A stretch of 64,000 nucleotides of DNA. Origin: Prochlorococcus sp. AG-418-C09 (lineage in GTDB: Bacteria; Cyanobacteriota; Cyanobacteriia; PCC-6307; Cyanobiaceae). The notes under the pieces are model-generated. The model had not been told where the DNA came from and ran no database searches. It was given only the letters and a program-made list of their open reading frames with translations. The number at the start of each line of letters is the position of its first letter. The stretch's first letter is position 1. The stretch lies in assembly GCA_003214355.1 (NCBI GenBank), contig QCLS01000006.1, forward strand, positions 1 through 64,000, written 5' to 3'. Positions 20,382-26,549 of this stretch are shown piece after piece. A program made the position numbers and the translations under genes.

Positions 20382-20397
20382 TATAACTTTAGTTATA
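20382..20397. repeat. Perfect 7-bp inverted repeat after argJ
   Basis: Immediately after the argJ stop the sequence reads TATAACT-TT-AGTTATA, a perfect inverted repeat with a two-base spacer. There is no following T-run, so it is not a standard intrinsic terminator. It could be a weak mRNA 3' stem or a protein site. Confidence 0.4.
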
Positions 20398-20478
20398 CCA
20401 ATATAAGTTAGGGATAGATATAAGTTACTTACAGTCTGCTTACATTAAATTAAGACTTATTTTTACTTAATTAATAAC

Positions 20479-20661
20479 TCAGTCACAGTAAATTAAACAA
20501 TTCTGGTTAGTCGGATGTTCTCTACATTCCTTATCCCAAAAGTTTTGGAATTCTTGAGGACATTGCTCTAATTCTTTTGGAGTCTCGTTCAAGTTTAACC
20601 CTGCATAATTAAACGCAGTTAGGTATCTTGGAAGAACATTGAATTGATTGAATAGTTTCAT
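20479..20661 (-). CDS. Mini CP12-like protein (single C-terminal Cys-pair module)
   Basis: This 60-residue protein ends with CREHPTNQNCLIYCD. That matches the C-terminal CP12 pattern C-x3-P-x4-C-x2-Y, in which two cysteines form the redox loop that docks to glyceraldehyde-3-phosphate dehydrogenase. The N-terminal half (MKLFNQFNVLPRYLTAF) is not CP12-like and the AWD core for phosphoribulokinase binding is absent. A further Cys near residue 34 and a terminal Cys are extra. A strong AGGAGG ribosome-binding site precedes the ATG, which supports real translation. The role may be redox control of carbon metabolism, but binding partners are unproven; homology by motif only. Confidence 0.7.
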   Translation of the reverse strand: MKLFNQFNVLPRYLTAFNYAGLNLNETPKELEQCPQEFQNFWDKECREHPTNQNCLIYCD

Positions 20662-20665
20662 AAGA

Positions 20666-20671
20666 CCTCCT
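20666..20671 (-). promoter_or_regulatory. Strong ribosome-binding site of the CP12-like gene
   Basis: Read on the minus strand, AGGAGG lies four bases before the ATG at 20661 (AGGAGGTCTTATG). A consensus Shine-Dalgarno of this strength is rare in this AT-rich window and fixes the start of this small gene. Confidence 0.75.
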
Positions 20672-20714
20672 AGATCTATAACTATATTGTCCTCCTTTTT
20701 TCTTGAAATTCATA

Positions 20715-20728
20715 GGGTATTAATACCC
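20715..20728. promoter_or_regulatory. 14-bp perfect palindrome, possible operator
   Basis: GGGTATTAATACCC is a perfect palindrome 54 bases upstream of the CP12-like start codon. A partial copy of the half-site (GTATTA) follows at 20731. Its position fits a transcription-factor site or the promoter region of the small gene on the minus strand, or of a transcript on the plus strand. No factor can be named. Confidence 0.45.
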
Positions 20729-20819
20729 GAGTATTAGTGCTTTGTGGTTGTCACGACTATCTTTTTCAATACAGTAGGAGTAGAAATAATTCAGGAGTCA
20801 AAAGCACTTCATCGACTTT

Positions 20820-20921
20820 GTGGACAGCGAGGTGCATAAGACTCGAAAGTGGCAAACAAATGCCCCCTTTATTTTTTTAAAAGTTCAAAACTTATCTTAT
20901 AAATTCTGTATTCAATATTGA
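20820..20921 (+). CDS. Possible small ORF (33 residues, GTG start)
   Basis: From a GTG at 20820 the frame gives a short basic peptide containing HKTRKWQTNAPFIF. The surrounding stretch 20790-20870 has clearly higher G+C than the flanking AT-rich DNA and ends with GGCA-AACAAA-TGCC followed by a T-rich run, so it may equally be a short structured RNA. No strong ribosome-binding site is seen. The 3' part overlaps the nuclease remnant on the other strand. I list it as weakly supported. Confidence 0.25.
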   Translation: MDSEVHKTRKWQTNAPFIFLKVQNLSYKFCIQY

Positions 20922-21072
20922 GGTTGATACTTATTGTTCTCTGTAATTCAAGAGATTTTTTTAAAACAATAATTAATCCTTTTATCTTTTGATCATCATT
21001 AGCAATCTCTCCTTTTATAAAATCCATATAACATTGGATTTGACCAACAACCTTGTCATGTAATCTATTTTT
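20869..21072 (-). pseudogene. Remnant of a PD-(D/E)XK nuclease (C-terminal fragment)
   Basis: Minus-strand frame with 67 sense codons between a stop at 21073-21075 and a stop at 20869-20871. The translation contains DKVVGQIQCYMDFIK, then DDQKIKGLIIVL, then NIEYRIYKISFELLKK. This closely follows the end of NucS/DUF91-like restriction-endonuclease folds, where a D-K-VVGQ-RYM-W-K helix follows the catalytic E-x-K strand, then VRGIIV and a final strand pair. The catalytic half is absent and no good start codon exists (the first ATG is at residue 16). It is best read as the decayed tail of a lost nuclease gene. Family assignment is by eye. Confidence 0.6.
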
Positions 21073-21107
21073 TTAAGTTAAATAATCTAAAGAAAATATT
21101 ATAATTT

Positions 21108-21374
21108 CTAGTTCAAGCTTTGTATGAATTCATTTAATTTCACAAGATTAAATGTAAGCCAATTATTTTCATATAGAAATAGTATGGCGATTGTTGCTAT
21201 TAAAGAACCAGAAAACCCCGCAAAGAAATAATAAACTAGTTTAGGTTGATATACTTCAATGGGAACATCATTGAATTTACTATTAGATTGATTTGAATCA
21301 ACAATCTTTAGGCGCTTTTGAGACTCTGGTTGCTTGAGTTGTTGTTGTTTAATGAGTGCTTCGAAATCAGGCAT
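21108..21374 (-). CDS. Small single-pass membrane protein overlapping parA
   Basis: From the ATG at 21374 (MPDFEALIKQQQ) this 88-residue protein has a polar, Gln/Lys-rich N-terminal half, one hydrophobic helix (LVYYFFAGFSGSLIATIAILFLY) and a short C-terminal amphipathic segment. An in-frame TTG at 21398 would add eight residues. Its start lies inside the 3' end of the parA frame, overlapping by 67 bases, so it is probably translated in coupling with ParA. No known ParB, McdB or other named partner family is recognised. A membrane-tethered ParA partner is a hypothesis from context. The genes are co-directional. Confidence 0.65.
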   Translation of the reverse strand: MPDFEALIKQQQLKQPESQKRLKIVDSNQSNSKFNDVPIEVYQPKLVYYFFAGFSGSLIATIAILFLYENNWLTFNLVKLNEFIQSLN

Positions 21375-21979
21375 GGAATTTGGGATGCAATTGAACAATA
21401 GGAAGACCAGCCTGTCATTCGACGCGGGTCTGCTCTCCCTAAATCATCAACTGCTTCAAAAACTGCATTACCTGACGCCTCGGCTTTATCGAAAGCTGAA
21501 AGGAGTGGTATATATTCATTAAAAACGTGTAAACCAAATTTCTTTAGAGCCATTTCAGCCTGTTGAGCTGCTTTTTGTTTTCTAGAGTCAACTTTTACTA
21601 TTAGAACGGCATGATTTACTTTTTGAGCATTGAATAGACTGGCTAATTCGACAGTTAGTTCAACAGATCTTGCTTTTGGTGTTGTTGGTATTACTACTAA
21701 ATCAGAGCCATATGCAAGATGTTTCAATTCTTCTTCATCACTACTTGCTTGACCATCGGTTATTACTATTTCGAATGATCTAGATGCTTTCGCTGCAGCA
21801 CTTACTGGAAATATAGGGAAAGGAAGGTTACCTCGAATACCATAGGCTAATGCTGATCTGTTTTTGTCTGCATCTACGATACAAACTTTTTTCCCTTTGG
21901 AATGCCAGACGCTTGCTAGATGAATACTTGTGCAGGTTTTTGCTACCCCACCTTTTTGACCGCAAACTGTAATAAACAA
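21308..21979 (-). CDS. Orphan ParA/MinD-family ATPase
   Basis: A 223-residue ParA-type P-loop ATPase. The deviant Walker A motif KGGVAKT is at residues 9-15, with the signature lysine K9; CIVDADKNRSAL and the DLVVIPTTPKARSVELTVEL segment follow, as in single-domain ParAs. These proteins position plasmids, chromosomes, carboxysomes or protein clusters by ATP-dependent surface dynamics. No parB follows; instead a small membrane protein gene overlaps its 3' end. The last 20 residues are Asn/Ser-rich and look like overlap-derived tail. Which cargo it positions cannot be told. Confidence 0.85.
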   Translation of the reverse strand: MFITVCGQKGGVAKTCTSIHLASVWHSKGKKVCIVDADKNRSALAYGIRGNLPFPIFPVSAAAKASRSFEIVITDGQASSDEEELKHLAYGSDLVVIPTTPKARSVELTVELASLFNAQKVNHAVLIVKVDSRKQKAAQQAEMALKKFGLHVFNEYIPLLSAFDKAEASGNAVFEAVDDLGRADPRRMTGWSSYCSIASQIPCLISKHSLNNNNSSNQSLKSA

Positions 21980-22104
21980 TTTAATTTTTTTATTTTTCCT
22001 ACTTTGAGTAATTTTTGGTAGATGTCAATAGATAAAATAAAAAAGTTTAAAATCATAAATTTAAAAATTTTAGTAATCTTATAGTTATTAAGAATAAATT
22101 TTAA

Positions 22105-23067
22105 GTGACAAAAAAAATTGCTTTAGGAACGTGGTCATGGGGTAATCAATTATTATGGAAATACAATCCTGCTTCTGATGAAGAACTTTTCAGAACATAT
22201 CAAGAAGCTCTAAGAAGTGGATTCACTCTAATTGATACGGCTGATTCCTATGGAACTGGTCAGTTTAGTGGAAGAAGTGAAAGACTTTTAGGAAATTTTT
22301 ATCAAATGCTCCCTCAAGGTCAAACTAATAAAATTAAAATTGTTACTAAGTTGGCACCATATCCATGGAGATTGGGAAGAAATGGATTTACGGGTCCATT
22401 TTTGAATAGTTTCCAGAGACTCAATAACAAACTTGATATAGTTCAATTACATTGGTCTACAGCAAAATATAATCCTTTCCAGGAAATCCAATTACTTAAT
22501 AATCTTTGCGACTTAATTGATCGAGGTTATGATTTTCGTATAGGTTTATCAAATATTGGTCCTAATAGATTACGACAAATAATTAAATTTCTATCAGAAC
22601 GTAATCAGAAAATTAAAAGTGTTCAAGTCCAATTCTCTTTGCTTGCTCCAGACTTGGAGAAGCAAGCAAAAGTAAAGCAAATTTGTGAAACTAATAATAT
22701 TGATTTTTTAGGATATAGCCCTCTTGCATTTGGTATTTTATGTAAAGATCCTAATCATATACAAAAAATTAAAGGGTTTAATCTAAGAAATTTAATTCTA
22801 AAAACTTATGAAAAACCCACTTTGCAATTAAGAAAATGTATACATGAAATAGCTATGATGAGATCAGTATCGATGGCTCAAGTAGCAATCAATTGGTCTT
22901 GTTATCAGGGAGTTATACCAATTATTGGATTAAGAAAAACTTCTCAAGTTAAAGATGCGTCTGGGGTGTTAAGTTGGGATCTTACTCAAAGTGAATTTGA
23001 AGAGCTTGAAGATGCATCAAAAAAACTCAATAGGAGAATGCCAAGTAATCCATTTTCAAGTAATTAA
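22105..23067 (+). CDS. Aldo/keto reductase
   Basis: A 320-residue (beta/alpha)8 NADPH-dependent oxidoreductase. The catalytic tetrad is visible: Asp and Tyr in LIDTADSYG, Lys in IVTKLAPYP, and His in VQLHWST. The NADPH-binding end (IPIIGLRKTSQVKDA) is intact. Marine cyanobacterial relatives reduce aldehydes or ketones of unknown identity; the substrate is not predictable. Start is GTG at 22105 (MTKKIALGTWSWGN); no ATG lies near. The gene stands alone, divergent from parA. Confidence 0.9.
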   Translation: MTKKIALGTWSWGNQLLWKYNPASDEELFRTYQEALRSGFTLIDTADSYGTGQFSGRSERLLGNFYQMLPQGQTNKIKIVTKLAPYPWRLGRNGFTGPFLNSFQRLNNKLDIVQLHWSTAKYNPFQEIQLLNNLCDLIDRGYDFRIGLSNIGPNRLRQIIKFLSERNQKIKSVQVQFSLLAPDLEKQAKVKQICETNNIDFLGYSPLAFGILCKDPNHIQKIKGFNLRNLILKTYEKPTLQLRKCIHEIAMMRSVSMAQVAINWSCYQGVIPIIGLRKTSQVKDASGVLSWDLTQSEFEELEDASKKLNRRMPSNPFSSN

Positions 23068-23092
23068 ATAATTTGAATTATATTTTTCAGGA

Positions 23093-23227
23093 TTACTTAC
23101 CATTTTCTAACTTTCTATTTATTGGGAACTTGTTCCAAAGTTCTGAAGGAAATTTCTCACCTGTAAATCTAAGTATTTTGGGCTTGAGATTAATTAATAA
23201 ATCGTTTCTATTGGTACTTGAATTCAT
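23093..23227 (-). CDS. Small hypothetical protein (44 residues)
   Basis: The minus strand gives a polar, plausible protein from ATG at 23227: MNSSTNRNDLLINLKPKILR followed by FTGEKFPSELWNKFPINRKL. Its composition (Lys, Asn, Trp, Pro) resembles a genuine protein much more than the hydrophobic plus-strand reading frame 23073-23315 that covers the same DNA, which has no ATG start. It lies between the aldo/keto reductase and tmRNA genes. I recognise no family. Confidence 0.45.
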   Translation of the reverse strand: MNSSTNRNDLLINLKPKILRFTGEKFPSELWNKFPINRKLENGK

Positions 23228-23387
23228 AATAAATCAAACTTTTGTTCACAATAAAATATTTTTAGATGCACTATCTCAGTATTTATACTTATTTAGTTTG
23301 CTAAATATTTTTTAATACATGTGATTGCAGCAATAGTAACAGCTTTGTTAACAATAGATACTGTATTGGCTAGCAATCTTTAAGAGT

Positions 23388-23578
23388 GGAGAGCCCTTCC
23401 AGGCTCTGCGTATCATTTGGTTTATAAGGCTGATATAACCCCATCTCACTTTAAATCAAGCAGCAACTGGTGCTGTTTGACGAGAGAAACTAACTATGTT
23501 GTTAGCGTTTATGTGTTTGCCCTAGCCGAGCAGGCTTCAGTCACCTTCCTTACACCCCGTCGAAACCATTACAACCCC
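23388..23578 (-). ncRNA. ssrA: tmRNA coding piece (two-piece, permuted ssrA)
   Basis: Read on the minus strand, the segment begins GGGGTTGTAATGGTTTCGAC, the classic 5' end of tmRNA. The tag reading frame at 23506-23456 codes ANNIVSFSRQTAPVAA then TGA, a proteolysis tag of the picocyanobacterial type. tmRNA rescues stalled ribosomes together with SmpB. Downstream pseudoknot sequence and a hairpin AGAGCC-TGGAAG-GGCTCT (23390-23407) end the piece; the exact 3' boundary is an estimate. The acceptor piece lies upstream in the transcript, so the gene is circularly permuted. Confidence 0.92.
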
Positions 23579-23584
23579 ATATAA

Positions 23585-23640
23585 TGGAGTTGAGCGGAAT
23601 CGAACCGCTGTCCGAAGTATCGGTTGAGATCACCTAGTCC
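23585..23640 (-). ncRNA. ssrA: tmRNA acceptor piece (permuted ssrA)
   Basis: The minus strand reads GGACAGCGGTTCGATTCCGC (T-arm) and ends CTCAACTCCA at 23585, with CCA encoded. CAACTCC pairs with the GGGGTTG start of the coding piece, forming the tRNA-like acceptor stem between two separate RNAs. Only six bases (TTATAT) separate the two pieces in the precursor. A perfect palindrome GTCCAATTGGAC at 23637-23648 marks the approximate 5' boundary and may be a processing stem. Two-piece tmRNA is known from some cyanobacteria. Confidence 0.9.
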
Positions 23641-23721
23641 AATTGGACATTTACATTCTGACAGGCAAAATAAATATTGGATAGTTTTTTACTATTTTTA
23701 AAAGGATTCAAAACATTTTTT

Positions 23722-24846
23722 ATGAATTTCATTGCATCTGCTCCCCAGGGTCTTGAAGAAGTATTAGCTAAGGAAGTTTGTGAACTAGGTGCTGAGGATA
23801 TTGAGGCTCACAAAAGATTTGTATCTTTTAAGTGTGACATATCAGTTTTTTTTAAATTACATTTTTTTGCACGAGTTCCTTTTAGAGTTTATAGGGAGGT
23901 TGCTAATTTTGATTTTTATGATCGAAAGACACTATATGAAGGAGTACAGAAATCATTTGATTGGTTGAGTTGGTTACCCCCCGAAAAAAGCTTTTATGTC
24001 ACAGTCTCTGGAAATTCGAGGGTACTAAGACATTCCCATTTCACTGCTTTAGAAGTAAAAAATTCTATTGTAGATCTACAGAAATTGGCATGGGGCCAAA
24101 GATCTTCAATAACAAATGATAATCCTTTTTTAGTTATTCATTTACATTTAAATGACAAAAAAGCAATTATTAGTCTACCAACTACTATCAATAGTTTGCA
24201 TAAAAGAGGTTATCGACCTGCTATTGGATGCGCACCTCTAAAAGAAAACATCGCTGCTGGATTATTAAAATTGACAGATTGGGATGGGAAGAAAACCCTA
24301 ATCGATATTATGTGTGGATCTGGCACTTTTTTAATAGAAGGTGTTAGTCAGGCATTGAATATTCCTCTGCAGGTGCAGAAAAAATATCTTTTTGAAAATT
24401 GGCTTGATTTTGATCAAGAGCTTTTTAGTCAAGAAAAATCAAAACTAAACCACAACCTTTTAAATCTGGATAGTTGTGTAAAAGTTTTTGGCTGTGAATT
24501 GAATAAAGAAGTATTTAATCAAGCCCAAGAAAATATCTTACGCGCCAGAATGAAGAATTATATTGAATTGCATAATGATGATTTTTCTAAATTAGTTATC
24601 AATCAACCAAAGGGGATTATTATTTGTAATCCACCTTATGGCAAAAGGCTTGGAGATGAAAGTCAATTAGTTGACTTATATGGAAAGATTGGAGAATTCT
24701 TGAAGAAAAAATGTTCAGGATGGGATTTCTGGTTACTTAGTGGAAATCCTTCTCTAACAAAATTTCTAAAAATGAAGGCATCACAAAAAATACCTGTTAG
24801 CAATGGCGGGATAGATTGTAGATGGATTAAATATTTAATAAGATGA
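23722..24846 (+). CDS. THUMP-domain 23S rRNA guanine-N2 methyltransferase (RlmL N-terminal type)
   Basis: The ATG at 23722 gives MNFIASAPQGLEEVLAKEV, the expected family start; the frame also extends 15 codons back to a TTG at 23677. The 374 residues comprise a ferredoxin-like/THUMP region (about 1-155), a Rossmann SAM-binding domain with IDIMCGSGTFLIEG, and the catalytic motif NPPYGKRLGD (NPPY is typical of N2-guanine methylation). It corresponds to the N-terminal half of E. coli RlmL/YcbY, which methylates 23S G2445. The exact target here is inferred. It is divergent from the tmRNA gene. Confidence 0.87.
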   Translation: MNFIASAPQGLEEVLAKEVCELGAEDIEAHKRFVSFKCDISVFFKLHFFARVPFRVYREVANFDFYDRKTLYEGVQKSFDWLSWLPPEKSFYVTVSGNSRVLRHSHFTALEVKNSIVDLQKLAWGQRSSITNDNPFLVIHLHLNDKKAIISLPTTINSLHKRGYRPAIGCAPLKENIAAGLLKLTDWDGKKTLIDIMCGSGTFLIEGVSQALNIPLQVQKKYLFENWLDFDQELFSQEKSKLNHNLLNLDSCVKVFGCELNKEVFNQAQENILRARMKNYIELHNDDFSKLVINQPKGIIICNPPYGKRLGDESQLVDLYGKIGEFLKKKCSGWDFWLLSGNPSLTKFLKMKASQKIPVSNGGIDCRWIKYLIR

Positions 24847-24847
24847 A

Positions 24848-25237
24848 TTATTTCTTACCTAATACGGCTTTAGTGGTTTTACCTAACCCCTCTAAAGTTT
24901 GAGGGAGGTAAGGACCTTTAGTCAGTTTTCCTCCAAGTTTAAGGCTGATCCCAGCTAGAAAAATATCAAGTAGGATAATTAATAATAAGTTATATTCTAT
25001 TTCCCAATTATTTAATTTATCTAGCATCAAATAAATAATTATATGCAATGAAAAAAGAACAATCATAAGCAGTAAGCTTCCTATGGCAAGAAATATACTC
25101 CCGCTGATTATTCTTCTTTTCTCTCTATCAACTTCTTGTAGGGCAATTCTTACATGAAGATCCATTACAGAGCTAGCAATTGCTGAAATTCGTGATGCAG
25201 TATTCTCAAAATTTTTATTTTTCTTAGATTTTTCCAT
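24848..25237 (-). CDS. Phage-holin-superfamily-like membrane protein
   Basis: A 129-residue protein with a charged N-terminus, a conserved-looking amphipathic segment (SSVMDLHVRIALQEVDREKRR), two membrane helices (about 45-70 and 82-103) and a basic C-terminal tail. This layout matches the small holin-superfamily membrane proteins (actinobacterial/cyanobacterial type) that usually sit next to a DUF883/YqjD-like gene. That is the case here: its ATG directly follows the stop of the upstream gene. Despite the family name, chromosomal members are thought to be envelope or stress proteins, not phage lysis proteins. Confidence 0.7.
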   Translation of the reverse strand: MEKSKKNKNFENTASRISAIASSVMDLHVRIALQEVDREKRRIISGSIFLAIGSLLLMIVLFSLHIIIYLMLDKLNNWEIEYNLLLIILLDIFLAGISLKLGGKLTKGPYLPQTLEGLGKTTKAVLGKK

Positions 25238-25699
25238 TTAACTTTTACTGTTTGTTAGTAAGCTGCCAATCAGAAGTCCAATACCCGCAGCAATAGCAAT
25301 AGATAAAATTGGTTTTTGCCTAATTGGGTTTTCTATCTTTGGTCTTAAGGTTTTATTTAATTCATCGAGTAATTCTTCTAATTGACTTTCAATAGGTTCT
25401 ATATGTGATCCTATTTCCCAATTATTAGTCTGTATAGACTCAATAATTTCCAATAACTGATTTTTTATGCCCTTATTTGACTTTCCAGTGTTATCTGAAA
25501 TTATTTTGACTAATTCATCAATACTTCCAATGGCAGTCTCTAGAGTTTGAGTCGCAACGTTTGGCCATTTTTCTTGTATTAAAGGAATTAATTTATCTAA
25601 TTTTTCGCTTAGCCATTTTTCGGAAATACCTTCTTTATCTTCAAGGATTTCGTCCTCAATGATTTCTTTAGTGTTTTCCGATGAGTGAAAAGTGTCCAT
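25238..25699 (-). CDS. DUF883/YqjD-like membrane-anchored protein
   Basis: The ATG at 25699 (MDTFHSSENTKE) is chosen because AAGGTG lies six bases before it; upstream in-frame starts are an ATG at 25714 and a TTG at 25735. The acidic helical body includes VATQTLETAIGSIDELVKI and EPIESQLEELLDELNKTLR. The end has the family pattern RQKPILSIAIAAGIGLLIGSL, a membrane helix with a glycine ladder, as in ElaB/YqjD proteins that tether ribosomes or stress factors to the membrane. It is coupled to the holin-like gene downstream with no gap. Confidence 0.65.
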   Translation of the reverse strand: MDTFHSSENTKEIIEDEILEDKEGISEKWLSEKLDKLIPLIQEKWPNVATQTLETAIGSIDELVKIISDNTGKSNKGIKNQLLEIIESIQTNNWEIGSHIEPIESQLEELLDELNKTLRPKIENPIRQKPILSIAIAAGIGLLIGSLLTNSKS

Positions 25700-25885
25700 A
25701 TAATACACCTTCATTTTATTTAAGATTAATCCCAAAACTAAGAATTGGTAACCCTTATTTTAATTTTTATCTAAAAACAAAAAACAAAAACATATAAAAG
25801 TTTATTTACATTTCAATTATCTCTTTTCGTTGTGTAATAAGGTTTTGTTAGGCTAATGCTGATTTATTTAATTTATTAATTCATT

Positions 25886-26023
25886 ATGGATATTACATTT
25901 GCGGCAATGTTTTTTGCATCAAGGACTATTCCAACAGATTTCGGTTTAGTGGCAGCAGCACTTGCTGGTGCAGGGAGCCTTCTTTTTATAGCTTTAAGAT
26001 TTGTTCCTGATTCAAATAATTAA
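25886..26023 (+). CDS. 45-residue single-pass membrane protein
   Basis: ATG at 25886 opens a 45-residue protein, MDITFAAMFFASRTIPTDFG followed by a hydrophobic helix rich in Ala, Gly and Leu, then a short polar tail FVPDSNN. Size and hydrophobicity resemble small photosystem or cytochrome b6f subunits, but I cannot match it to a named one (it is not PsbM, PsbN, PsbJ, PetG or PetN). It sits alone in a 370-base gap between divergent small genes. Thylakoid location is a guess. Confidence 0.6.
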   Translation: MDITFAAMFFASRTIPTDFGLVAAALAGAGSLLFIALRFVPDSNN

Positions 26024-26107
26024 TTAAAATCTTCTTGGTTTTTTAAATTAATTACTGAAATTCAATTCAATTATCAATAAAGATATTTTTTATCAATATA
26101 CATTTAA

Positions 26108-26461
26108 ATGAATAGATGGGCTTTACTAGAGCATAAGATTGATAATCTCAATCAAGATGAAATCCATTACGATTTTCTTGTTGAAAATGGAAAGGATTGC
26201 TTAACTTGGAAAATGTTTCATTTACCTAAAAAGAATGGAAGATCAGTTGAGATCTCGCAACAAAGCAATCATAGATTAATATGGCTTTTTCATGTTGAAA
26301 AGGAACTATCCAGAAATAGAGGGTTTGTAAAAAGGATTGATTATGGTTTCTATATTAACTCTGAAAAAAATCTAAATAATGATCAATTTTCACTATTATT
26401 AGATGGGAAATTATTAATGGGTTTATTCATAAAAACTGGTAATTCATGTAAGTTGACATAG
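26108..26461 (+). CDS. LigD 3'-phosphoesterase-domain-like protein
   Basis: A 117-residue protein with the pattern RWALLEH (H9), EIHYDFLVE (H20, D22), CLTWKM, then SNHRLIWL (H55), LSRNRGFVKRIDYGFY. This follows the order of motifs in the LigD N-terminal phosphoesterase family: an H near the start, H-Y-D-x-R-L-E, S/T-W, a later D/N-H, and a glycine turn before R-x-D-G. Family members trim 3'-phosphates or ribonucleotides at DNA ends. The arginine that follows the HYD motif in the enzyme is Leu here, so activity may be altered or lost. It lies 88 bases before smc. Assignment is by motif only. Confidence 0.55.
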   Translation: MNRWALLEHKIDNLNQDEIHYDFLVENGKDCLTWKMFHLPKKNGRSVEISQQSNHRLIWLFHVEKELSRNRGFVKRIDYGFYINSEKNLNNDQFSLLLDGKLLMGLFIKTGNSCKLT

Positions 26462-26549
26462 GTTTAATTAACAATTTAAAAGATTCGTAATATTTCTCTT
26501 GAGATTTTTTATAAATTAGCTAATCTTATTTAGCTATTGTGACGTCCGA

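Noticed and set aside
23073-23315. 80-residue plus-strand protein after the aldo/keto reductase
   Set aside because: It has no ATG start, low-complexity hydrophobic composition, and a better protein-like frame on the opposite strand.
23321-23383. 20-residue GTG peptide with a signal-like hydrophobic segment
   Set aside because: Too short, no ribosome-binding site, and it runs up against the tmRNA gene; probably chance.
24848-25237. Phage lysis holin and hence a prophage
   Set aside because: The holin superfamily name covers chromosomal membrane proteins; no other phage gene is nearby and the DUF883-like partner is typical of chromosomal loci.
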